Part shown: one piece after another, positions 17,411-25,647 of the stretch
Numbering within the stretch: the stretch's first letter is position 1
How the letters are laid out: each line of letters opens with the position of its first letter
Assembly: GCA_964567745.1 (NCBI GenBank)
Contig: CAZMNY010000019.1
Coordinates: forward strand, 1-64,000
From: CAZMNY01 sp964567745
GTDB lineage: Bacteria; Planctomycetota; Planctomycetia; Pirellulales; Pirellulaceae
Reading direction: 5' to 3'
DNA length: 64,000 bases
The notes under the pieces: generated by a model
The model's input: only the letters and a program-made list of their open reading frames with translations
The model's database searches: none
What the model was told of the DNA's origin: nothing
Made by a program: the position numbers and the translations under genes

Positions 17411-17446
17411 AAAAAAAGAGCCAGTGGAGAAAGCTCGCACTGGCTC
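17411..17446 (-). terminator. Rho-independent terminator of the cold-shock gene
   Basis: GAGCCAGT and ACTGGCTC (17418-17425 and 17439-17446) form an 8-bp stem. On the minus strand the stem is followed by seven T. It lies about 30 bases past the stop of the cold-shock gene. Confidence 0.85.
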
Positions 17447-17477
17447 GATTCGTCGTTCGCTTATGTTCGCGCGACAA

Positions 17478-17675
17478 TCAGATCAATCGCACGTTCTCGG
17501 CGCGGGGGCCTTTCGGGCCGCTACCTTCCGTGTAGGACACGCGCTGTCCTTCTTGCAGTTCGTCAAATCGAATGCCATCCAGATTCGACATGTGAAAAAA
17601 CATGTCCTTTCCAGTTCCGCCGTCGATAAAACCAAATCCCTTGTCCGTCAGTCTCTTAATCGTGCCTTCAGCCAT
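17478..17675 (-). CDS. csp: Cold-shock domain protein
   Basis: 65 residues from ATG 17675, which gives the normal CspA length; an upstream in-frame start would add 32 non-conserved residues. RNA-binding motifs are present: RNP1 as KGFGFI (about residues 11-16) and RNP2-like KDMFFHMSNL, with the C-terminal GPRAENVRL of the OB fold. It is a cytosolic single-stranded nucleic acid chaperone. It stands alone with its own terminator. Cold-shock genes are often regulated through their 5' leader, but I see no clear cold box here. Confidence 0.95.
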   Translation of the reverse strand: MAEGTIKRLTDKGFGFIDGGTGKDMFFHMSNLDGIRFDELQEGQRVSYTEGSGPKGPRAENVRLI

Positions 17676-17953
17676 TGTCTCATCCACACTAACTAGGGTT
17701 CGGCGGTGCCAAGAACTACAGTAGTTTTTGTCGCTTCGCCGCAATTCAGGGAATTCTAGCGGAATTACCAAACCTGTCCAAGAGGGGGAGAGGTGCTAGC
17801 GATGGCCGTTCGACCACCACCGAAGGCCCACTTCGGCCAGATTCCGCCTGCGAGCGAGCCCAAGGTGTTTGTCCGTATCGCCTTCGGGAAATACCGCGAC
17901 CAGCCGAGGATTAACGAAAAACAGTCGGAATCGTCGTGGAACGATCGGGTAAC

Positions 17954-19366
17954 TCAGGCCAATACGGCTCTCAAGGGTGGTGATGTTCGGATTCGATGTG
18001 GTCGATTCGACGCGTCATGAAGGGTCTGGCCTGCGGGAACGCCAAGCAAATGATAGATCGTCGAGGTCAATTGCTCGGGGGCGACTGGGTCGGACTCCGG
18101 GTAGGCGGCATGTTTGTCGGATCGACCGTAGACCGAGCCGCCTTGGACGCCGCCGCCGGCGAGCACGCTGGTAAAACAATTGGGCCAGTGGTCGCGTCCG
18201 TCTCGGCCAGCGCCGGCATCACTGTTCCGTTGCCCGACCTTGGGAGTCCGGCCGAATTCGCCGCTCCACACCACCAACGTTTCGTCCAGCATGCCGCGCT
18301 GTTCGAGGTCGTCCAGCAACGCCGAGAACGCTTGATCCGCCGGCGGCATGAGTCGCTTCCTGTGATCGATGAAGTTTCGAGAGTGGGTGTCCCAGTAGAC
18401 GCTGACATTCTTGATGCCATCGTTGGGCCAGAACACGGTGACGAGCGGGACGTTTCTTTCGATCAAACGCCGAGCTTGAAGGACCGATTGGCCGTGCGGA
18501 TTCATTCCGTAGCGTTCGCGGATCTTGGTCGGTTCTCGAGTCAGGTCGAACGCATCGGCCTGCGATGCGGCTGAGGTCAACAGTTCGAAAGCTCTTTGCT
18601 CGTTGGCCGACTTGGCTTCGACTTCGGCGTTAAGCGACTCGATTCGTTCATTGATTTTTTTGAGCAGCCGTTTTCTATCGTGAAGCCTTTGGATCGACAG
18701 TTCGCCTTGCAGAGTCAGATCGGCGACGCGGTAGTCGGGCAGGTCGGGTCTCGCATCAATAATGAGCGGGTCGTACTTGGGGCCGAGCCATCCAGCGGAT
18801 TGCCCTTGGCTCTGCTCGACAAAACGCGGAACGTCGCCCGGCATCTTGGGGCGCATGGTAACAAACGGGGGCAGGGCGCCTGTGCCGCGACCCAGCTTGG
18901 CGAGCGCTGCGCCGAGGTGTGGAGACTGGTCCCGCTTCGCGCCGCCGGGTGGCGGCGGTTGCCCGGTCAACAGGAAGTGGGTGGCGGACGTATGATTGAC
19001 ATCGCCGTGGGTCATTGAGCGGATGAGGCAGAGCTTATCGGTTTTTTTCGACAGCAGCGGAAAGTGTTCGCAGATTTGCAGTCCCGGCGTGATTGTCGAG
19101 ATCGGTTTGAACTCGCCACGAATTTCGGCCGGCGCATCGGGTTTGAGATCCCACGTATCGTGCTGGCCAGGTCCGCCCCACATGAACAGAAAGATGCAGG
19201 CTTTCGCTCGGCCAAAGGACGGGTTGCTCGAAGCCGCTCTGGCCGCTCCGCCTTCAACCCACTCTCGCATCGTCATTCCAAACAGGCCGAGTCCGCCCAG
19301 ACGCAACAATTCTCGCCGCCGCATCGGGGCGCTCGACGCCAAGTTGGAGCAGTAAGAATGAAGCAT
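17954..19366 (-). CDS. DUF1501 family protein (third copy, without cytochrome partner)
   Basis: About 470 residues from ATG 19366; an in-frame upstream ATG at 19453 would add 29 residues before the signal and seems unlikely. Tat-type signal APMRRRELLRLGGLGLFG. Family motifs: FLFMWGGPGQHDTWDLKP, ETLVVWSGEFGRTP, GRDGRDHWPNCFTSVLAGGG and the final TIYHLLGV. It keeps KTDKLCLIRSMTHGDVNHTS in the first half. Unlike the other two copies it has no DUF1549/DUF1553 gene next to it; its neighbours are a cold-shock gene and a serpin. It is more divergent in sequence than the other two. Confidence 0.92.
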   Translation of the reverse strand: MLHSYCSNLASSAPMRRRELLRLGGLGLFGMTMREWVEGGAARAASSNPSFGRAKACIFLFMWGGPGQHDTWDLKPDAPAEIRGEFKPISTITPGLQICEHFPLLSKKTDKLCLIRSMTHGDVNHTSATHFLLTGQPPPPGGAKRDQSPHLGAALAKLGRGTGALPPFVTMRPKMPGDVPRFVEQSQGQSAGWLGPKYDPLIIDARPDLPDYRVADLTLQGELSIQRLHDRKRLLKKINERIESLNAEVEAKSANEQRAFELLTSAASQADAFDLTREPTKIRERYGMNPHGQSVLQARRLIERNVPLVTVFWPNDGIKNVSVYWDTHSRNFIDHRKRLMPPADQAFSALLDDLEQRGMLDETLVVWSGEFGRTPKVGQRNSDAGAGRDGRDHWPNCFTSVLAGGGVQGGSVYGRSDKHAAYPESDPVAPEQLTSTIYHLLGVPAGQTLHDASNRPHRIRTSPPLRAVLA

Positions 19367-19464
19367 GGCTCTTCGAATCGGTATGCCGCAGCGGCGATAG
19401 CTTTTAGTCCTTAAATCCCATTCGCTAGCGGTCTGTGACCTGCGTTTTGTCATCGTCCTTGAGG

Positions 19465-20964
19465 CTACTCCAGCGGATTTGTGATTCGGCCAAGGAACAT
19501 GATCGCACCATTGCGATGGTCTCGAATCATAAACATGAACGGGTGGTCGGCCCGGAACACCGAAGGCTCCTTCGGTACCTGAATGGCGGCAGAAGGAGGT
19601 TTCATGACGATGCCGGTGGCCGCAGCCGCTTCGGTCCCCTCTTCATTCACATCAACGAAGGCTTTGTGGATCACCGCCGAGAGAAACAAATTACGGCCAC
19701 CGGTCATGCCCGAGAAATCTGCTCTTTCGGCATCGAAGGCCAATTCCATCCCCATCGACTTTAGCGTGTCGGCCATCCGAAATTGCGAAGTCGTCTTGAA
19801 CTTTGGGAGGTAGACCTTCACCTTGTCCTCGTGCTTCACACTCGCCATCCACCGTTGCAAATTTTGGAGTGTCAGCTTGGATTCAAGGTCAAGCAGGCCA
19901 TCGATCTGCTGGGGCAGAAGGACGACCATCGACAAACTGCCATCGCCATATGGCAATTCAAGAATCTGCAGATCGTCCGCAGCGCCATACCGGAACTTAT
20001 CCCTGCGGTGCATCATCGGAACTTTAATTTTGTCCGTTGTCGTCACGTGGAAGTCCTCGTCCTTCGTGCGGTCCTTCTTAAATGGATCGGACCAGGCGCC
20101 GTGGAAATAAACGGCGTTAGTCAAAACGAGCTTCGTCTGGGCTGAGACAACCCCTACGGGAAGGAGTTCTGTAATCTTGTCTTCCGTCTGATCCTCCACC
20201 CAACCATTGATGGCCTGTCTAGCGTCTTCAGTTTGAGCGAAATTGAGACGGGCAAGTTCTGCGCCGTAGTTGTCACGAGTGACGGTCAAGAACTCCGGGA
20301 GGAACTCGTAGCCTTCATTACCCCACAGACGATTTGCCAGATTGAGTCGGATGTCCTTCTGTTTGTCAGGCATCGTCCAATACGCTTGCAGAGCGTACAT
20401 CCCGTCATGAAGTTGGTCCTTTGGCCCCTTGAGATGCAGTGTCTTCGCCATCTCCGCTTCCGTCTCGCCAGCGGCACCAGCGAAGGTCATTGCCAGGGCA
20501 GTCAAGATGCTGCTGGGCGAAAAGAAGAGGTTTCCTTCCTCCGACCGCAGTTTTTGATACAGATCAAAAGCGAACTGGTTGCCGCCGTCCACAATTCCGG
20601 ACACGTCTATGGTCGTTCTCTCCTCTTGTCTGACGGAATCGGCGGCGACGTATACCTCAATACCGCTCTCTGGTTTCACCAACACATAGCTACCAGACTT
20701 CTCGACCACACTGACTTTCGTTCCTCGTGGTAACTTGCCGTCTGGCGGTCGACCTTGTTGCGGGCCGGTTGTGTAGTATTCCGCCTCGGTGGCGATGACG
20801 TGCGAAACCTCCGGTTCAGGGGACGTGTTCGTCTCGTGGTATTTCTTCAAAGCAGATTCGATCTGCTTGAGATTATTCTCAACGGCTTTCTGTCGAGCCT
20901 CCTCGGCACGGTTGCAACCAAGACATATCACACTCATCAGCAAGACAACGAGGCACGAGCGCAT
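19465..20964 (-). CDS. Serpin-family protease inhibitor, lipoprotein, with SH3-like N-terminal domain
   Basis: 499 residues. Lipobox ICLGC with Cys17 points to a lipid-anchored protein. A helix and a short SH3-like segment (KVSVVEKSGSYVLVKPESG, about 84-102) come before the serpin core, which starts near residue 127 with QFAFDLYQKL. Core motifs: NLFFSPSSILTALAM, LVLTNAVYFHGAW, VHKAFVDVNEEG-like (here IHKAFVDVNEEG) and DHPFMFMIRD. The hinge EEGTEAAAATG (441-451) has the small residues required for loop insertion, so an inhibitory serpin is expected. By alpha-1-antitrypsin spacing the scissile site would fall near KPPS. Ribosome site GGAGAGG precedes ATG 20964. Divergent from the redoxin gene at 21238. 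Confidence 0.95.
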   Translation of the reverse strand: MRSCLVVLLMSVICLGCNRAEEARQKAVENNLKQIESALKKYHETNTSPEPEVSHVIATEAEYYTTGPQQGRPPDGKLPRGTKVSVVEKSGSYVLVKPESGIEVYVAADSVRQEERTTIDVSGIVDGGNQFAFDLYQKLRSEEGNLFFSPSSILTALAMTFAGAAGETEAEMAKTLHLKGPKDQLHDGMYALQAYWTMPDKQKDIRLNLANRLWGNEGYEFLPEFLTVTRDNYGAELARLNFAQTEDARQAINGWVEDQTEDKITELLPVGVVSAQTKLVLTNAVYFHGAWSDPFKKDRTKDEDFHVTTTDKIKVPMMHRRDKFRYGAADDLQILELPYGDGSLSMVVLLPQQIDGLLDLESKLTLQNLQRWMASVKHEDKVKVYLPKFKTTSQFRMADTLKSMGMELAFDAERADFSGMTGGRNLFLSAVIHKAFVDVNEEGTEAAAATGIVMKPPSAAIQVPKEPSVFRADHPFMFMIRDHRNGAIMFLGRITNPLE

Positions 20965-21237
20965 GGTCCTCTCCTTTCCATTAGGTGACGGCCGGTTTTC
21001 TGGTTATATCGTAACAACCCAACAGTTCGTTTGTTAACGATAGTTTTATTTTGCGGTTTCCATTGTCCTAAGCCCAGCCCTACGCTTTGCCCTCGGTTGT
21101 GTCCTACAACGAAGCACAAAACGGCGCCAACACGACTTGCCGACTCATGCAGCGGCGCCTAGAAATGACTGTTCAAGTTTTAGAAGTGCTCAGCTTAACA
21201 GCGGGCGCTGGCCGAATAGGTATCGGATTCAATCGAC

Positions 21238-23214
21238 ATGATGCGTTTCGTTGTTGGACTTGCCGTGATGATGTCCGCCCAGATTGCCGGCGTTTCGACG
21301 CTGTCGGCTCAGGAGTCAACTTCGGCGGATGCAAATGCTGGATTGGGCAAGGTGATTGCGCCGTTTGTTCTCCCCGACTTTCGCGGCGAGAAACACGACT
21401 TGTCCCGGCTAGAACAACCAGTCGTTGTCGTGGTGTTCCTAGGCGTCGGATGTCCGCTCGCTCAGCTCTACGGTCCTCGCCTTCAGTCGATCGCCGACGA
21501 GTTTGGGGCGGACGACGTCGCGGTTTTGGGAGTGAATTCGAATCGGCAGGACGCGCCGAGCGAGATTGCTGCGTACGTGCGAAAACTAGAACTGAGATTT
21601 CCGCTGCTCAAAGATGCTGGAAATCGAGTTGCCGATCAGTTTGGTGCCATTCGAACTCCCGAGGCCTTTGTGTTGGATCGATCGCGAACGATCCGATATC
21701 GGGGCCGGATTGACGATCAGTATGGCGTCGGATATTCGCGCGATCACGCCGAACGTCACGAGTTGAAAGACGCCGTCGCGGCAGTGCTTGACGGCCGGCC
21801 CGTCAAAACTCCGCTGGCCGAGGCCGTTGGCTGTCACATCGGGCGAATCGCCGCCCCCGACAACGATTCGGAGGTGACTTATTCCAATCAGATTTCTCGC
21901 ATCATGCAGCGTCATTGTGTTGAGTGCCATCGCGCGGGTGAGATTGCGCCGTTTGAATTGACCGATTACGAGCAGGTGGTCGGTTGGGGGCAGACGATTG
22001 ACGAGGTGATTCAAGATCACCGCATGCCGCCTTGGCATGCTGACCCCAAGTTCGGGAAATTTCGAAACGCTCGGCGGATGACAGATGCTGAAAAAAAACT
22101 GATCTCGCAATGGGTTGAAGCCGGTGCGCCGCAAGGCGATCCCAAGCAACTGCCCGTGCCGATCGTCTTTCCCAAATCGGCTTGGCGTACATCCAAGGAA
22201 CCCGATTTAGTTGTCGCGATGCGTGAGAAACCCTTTCGAGTGCCTGCCGACGGGACTGTCGAGTACCAGTACTTTGTCGTCGACCCGAAGCTGACGGAAG
22301 ACAAATGGATCTCATCGGCTGAGGTGATTCCGGGTAATCGTCGAGTTGTGCATCATGCGATCGTTTTCATCAAGCCGCCTAAGGCCGACGACTTGCGCGG
22401 GTTTGGTTTGTTGACGGCCTATGTTCCAGGTCAGTCGATGTTGGAGCTCCCGAAAGGGACAGCGAGGAAGCTGCCGGCGGGCTCGAAGTTGATTTTTCAA
22501 ATGCACTACACTCCCGCCGGCGCCGCGCAAGACGATTTGACTCGGGCAGGGCTCGTTTTCGCCGATCCGAAAACAGTCAAGCAAGAAGCGTTCACCATGT
22601 TGATGCTCAACCGCGACTTCGAGATTCCGCCGCACGCCGAGAATCACAAAGTGAGCACCACGTTAGACGAATTTCCCGAAGGGAGTCGCCTGCTGGCCGT
22701 TGCGCCTCACATGCACGTCCGAGGCAAATCGTTTCGTTTCGTCGTACAAAATTTGGGTCGTCAAGAGACCGCGCTGTTCGTACCTCACTATGATTTCAAT
22801 TGGCAGCATTCCTATGGGTTTGAGAAGCCACTGGAGCTGCATGCCGGCATGAAGCTTGAGTGCATTGGCACCTTTGACAATTCGGCGGCCAATCTTGTGA
22901 ACCCAGATCCCACGATGGAGGTCCGCTGGGGCGATCAGACGTGGGAGGAAATGATGTTGGGTTATCTGGAAATCGCTGCGCCCTTGAAGCTCACCCAACC
23001 GACAGGACAAAAACGACGCCTTGCCGCAGCGGAAGAAGCCGCGGACGATTTCATCGATCGTTTCGACAAGGATCGAGACGGCGTTGTTGCGATCCGCGAG
23101 ACGCCATCGGCATTCTCTACTTTCGCGTTTCGTCGGATTGACGCCAATGGCGACAAGTTGATCTCGCGCGAAGAAGCGATTCGTGAGGCGATGAATAGAA
23201 AACGTCAGCGATAG
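21238..23214 (+). CDS. Redoxin / CxxCH / copper-monooxygenase-like / EF-hand fusion protein
   Basis: 658 residues. A signal peptide (about 1-24) is followed by an AhpC/TSA-like redoxin domain (about 35-190) with GVGCPLAQLY (Cys72) in the active-site position. A CxxCH (C227, C230, H231; HCVECHRAGEIAPFELTDYE) starts a cytochrome-like segment ending in HRMPPWHADP. The next 280 residues resemble the copper type II ascorbate-dependent monooxygenase fold: VVHHAIVF, FQMHYTPAG and PHMHVRGKSF supply the His pairs, and a Met follows in HAGMKLE. Two EF-hand loops (DKDRDGVVAIRE, DANGDKLISREE) close the protein. Secreted oxidoreductase; substrate unknown. The MMPL gene follows 71 bases later. Confidence 0.9.
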   Translation: MMRFVVGLAVMMSAQIAGVSTLSAQESTSADANAGLGKVIAPFVLPDFRGEKHDLSRLEQPVVVVVFLGVGCPLAQLYGPRLQSIADEFGADDVAVLGVNSNRQDAPSEIAAYVRKLELRFPLLKDAGNRVADQFGAIRTPEAFVLDRSRTIRYRGRIDDQYGVGYSRDHAERHELKDAVAAVLDGRPVKTPLAEAVGCHIGRIAAPDNDSEVTYSNQISRIMQRHCVECHRAGEIAPFELTDYEQVVGWGQTIDEVIQDHRMPPWHADPKFGKFRNARRMTDAEKKLISQWVEAGAPQGDPKQLPVPIVFPKSAWRTSKEPDLVVAMREKPFRVPADGTVEYQYFVVDPKLTEDKWISSAEVIPGNRRVVHHAIVFIKPPKADDLRGFGLLTAYVPGQSMLELPKGTARKLPAGSKLIFQMHYTPAGAAQDDLTRAGLVFADPKTVKQEAFTMLMLNRDFEIPPHAENHKVSTTLDEFPEGSRLLAVAPHMHVRGKSFRFVVQNLGRQETALFVPHYDFNWQHSYGFEKPLELHAGMKLECIGTFDNSAANLVNPDPTMEVRWGDQTWEEMMLGYLEIAAPLKLTQPTGQKRRLAAAEEAADDFIDRFDKDRDGVVAIRETPSAFSTFAFRRIDANGDKLISREEAIREAMNRKRQR

Positions 23215-23285
23215 GGATTCGAGTCGCGCGTCGTTTCGTCTCTTGTCGCCTCGCACAGAACTTCGTCGTTGAAAGGAACTGACTT

Positions 23286-25622
23286 TTGAAACTGATCGAG
23301 TTGCTCGCGGGATGCGTGCAATATCGGCGAAAGACTACGGTTGCTTTTCTCGTCGTTTTGACGCTGGTAACGGGATGGGGATTGGTCAACGGGAACGCTC
23401 GTCCGACTTGGGGCGATGCGGCGAAGGGCCGAGGCGCATCGAACGTGCAGCGCGACGATTTGGACGCTTTCGACCTGCGTGGCTCTGACTGTTTCTTCGT
23501 TGTCGAAGTCGACGATCTATACAACTCGGAAACGATCGCCGCACTGCGCGGGATGGTCGATGCCGTCGAGCAGTTGGAATACATCGCGGAAGTGAATTGG
23601 CTGGATCGAGTGCCGGTCACCAACGTCTTCGGACTCGCCGAACCGTTGCTGCCGCCCGATGGGTCGTCCGCCGAGCACTATCGCGACTCGCGGCGCCGAG
23701 TGGGTAAGCATCCATTGGTCGCGGGACAACTAATTTCTCCGGACGGCAAGACGCTGTTGATGCCGGTCACGTTCGACTGGCTCTACGTTGCCAACGACAG
23801 CGATTGTTCATCGCGATTGCTCAAGACGGCTCGCGAAGCACTCGCGGCGGACTCCACTGGCGGGCAGCATGTGAAGGTGCGACTGACTGGCGCGGTTCCG
23901 CTGTTCGTGGATTATCAGATTGCATTTGACCGCGGCCATCGGCGGTACCTGATCATCGGGATGCTCGTCTCATTCGGCTTGGCCGTGGCGATTTTTCGCA
24001 GCGTCTTTCCCGTTCTGATTTCCGTCGGCGCGCCGGCCTTGGGCGTATTCTGGACCGAAGGCATTCTGCACCTGATCGACGAACCGGCGAATCCGATCGG
24101 CAACGTCGTCCTGCCCGTGTTGCTGATCATGGTTGGCTTGACCGACGCGGTTCACTTGCTGATGAAAATACGCCGTTCCCGAGTCGCTGGCGCCGACCCG
24201 GGCGAAGCGGCGGCGGCTGGGATTCGCCAAACCGGAATGGCTTGCCTGCTGACTTCGGTGACGACCGCCATCGGTTTCGCTTCGCTCACTCTGGCCCAGT
24301 CCGAATTGGTGCAGGGATTCGGACGCAGTTGTGCGATTGGCGTCATGACCACGTTTGTCGCCGTCGTTCTGGTGGCGCCGATTCTCTCAATGACACGACT
24401 CGGCAACAGTCTCGGGGGCGGCAGCCATAACGCTCGCTGGTCCGTCATCGATACGCCCTGGCTCGACGGACCTTGGATCGATTGGATTTTCAAGCGACGT
24501 GTGAGGGTGGCGCTGTTCGGAGTGCTACTGCTCGGCAGTCTGGCGGCCGTCTGCGGACAACTCCGTCCAGACGAGACGATGAGCAGCTATCAACCGAGCT
24601 CAAGCGAGGCGTTTCAATCGCTTCACCATGTCGATAAGACTTTTGGCGGTTTGGAGTTCATTCAAGTACAAGTCGTATGGGAAGAAAAGGACGATGACGG
24701 ACGCGAGTCGAACCAGCCGCGCGAGTCGGAAGGAGACGAGCCAAACAAAGGTCAGCCGAATGGCCCTGTGTCACCCGCCCGCATCGTCGCTGCGATTCGA
24801 GATGTTGAATCGCTCATTCGCGCGGAGCCGTTATTGAGCGATCCGCTCTCGCTGAACGATGTGCTCGCCTCGCTGCCGGGCGATGGTCCGATTGAGGATC
24901 GAATGAGTCTGGTCGAGGTGATGCCGAAAAACCTGCGCCGCTTCCTCATTCGGCAGGAGGACCGAACCGCCCTGGTCTCATCGCGCACCCAGGACCTTGG
25001 CATCGCCGCCTACCAACCCGTTTTTGCTCGGCTCAACAGCAAACTCAATTCGATCGCCGCCAAACACCCGGGGTTCTCCTTTGAGTTGACCGGGATGCCG
25101 ATTCGTCGCGGCAGCGAGCTCATCACGATCGTGATGGACCTGGTCGCCAGTTTGGGCACCGCGTCCGTCGTGATTCTCGCCGTGATGACCGTGGCGTTTC
25201 GTTCATGGCGAATCGGCCTGGTCACCATTTTGCCGAACATCTTGCCGCTGGCCGTGACCGGTGCCATCCTCTGGTCGATGGGGCATTCGCTCGAGCTGGC
25301 CAGCGTCTGCTCGTTCACGGTGTGCCTCGGAATCGCAGTCGACGACACCATCCACTTTCTCACCCATTACAAACAACAGACGTCGAGCGGTATGAGCGTC
25401 GAGCGGTCGGTGCGAGCGACGATTCAGTCTGTTGGAGGGTCGCTCGTGATCACGACGGTTATCTTGGTCGCCGGCTTTTCGACGGTGCTGACCAGCGAGT
25501 TGCCTGGACAACGTCTGTTTGCCGCAATGGCGTGTGCCACCATCGGCTCTGCTCTCGTCGGCGACCTGATTTTCTTGCCGGCGTTGTTGGCAATCTTTGG
25601 TAGAGAAGAAAAGACGCCGTAG
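23286..25622 (+). CDS. RND/MMPL-family membrane transporter
   Basis: 778 residues, started at TTG 23286 because AAGGA lies at proper spacing and the frame begins KLIELLAGCVQYRRK directly before the first membrane segment. The layout is the classic duplicated one: TM1, a large outer domain (about 45-215), a bundle with VLLIMVGLTDAVHLLMKIRR and EAAAAGIRQTG, then a second half with another TM, outer domain and a bundle containing CLGIAVDDTIHFLTHYKQQ. The acidic residues in these two segments (G-L-T-D and V-D-D) are the expected proton-relay positions. Substrates of such exporters include lipids and hopanoids; none can be assigned here. Likely co-transcribed with the redoxin fusion. Confidence 0.92.
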   Translation: MKLIELLAGCVQYRRKTTVAFLVVLTLVTGWGLVNGNARPTWGDAAKGRGASNVQRDDLDAFDLRGSDCFFVVEVDDLYNSETIAALRGMVDAVEQLEYIAEVNWLDRVPVTNVFGLAEPLLPPDGSSAEHYRDSRRRVGKHPLVAGQLISPDGKTLLMPVTFDWLYVANDSDCSSRLLKTAREALAADSTGGQHVKVRLTGAVPLFVDYQIAFDRGHRRYLIIGMLVSFGLAVAIFRSVFPVLISVGAPALGVFWTEGILHLIDEPANPIGNVVLPVLLIMVGLTDAVHLLMKIRRSRVAGADPGEAAAAGIRQTGMACLLTSVTTAIGFASLTLAQSELVQGFGRSCAIGVMTTFVAVVLVAPILSMTRLGNSLGGGSHNARWSVIDTPWLDGPWIDWIFKRRVRVALFGVLLLGSLAAVCGQLRPDETMSSYQPSSSEAFQSLHHVDKTFGGLEFIQVQVVWEEKDDDGRESNQPRESEGDEPNKGQPNGPVSPARIVAAIRDVESLIRAEPLLSDPLSLNDVLASLPGDGPIEDRMSLVEVMPKNLRRFLIRQEDRTALVSSRTQDLGIAAYQPVFARLNSKLNSIAAKHPGFSFELTGMPIRRGSELITIVMDLVASLGTASVVILAVMTVAFRSWRIGLVTILPNILPLAVTGAILWSMGHSLELASVCSFTVCLGIAVDDTIHFLTHYKQQTSSGMSVERSVRATIQSVGGSLVITTVILVAGFSTVLTSELPGQRLFAAMACATIGSALVGDLIFLPALLAIFGREEKTP

Positions 25623-25647
25623 CGACCTCAGGACTGGGCCCCACGCT

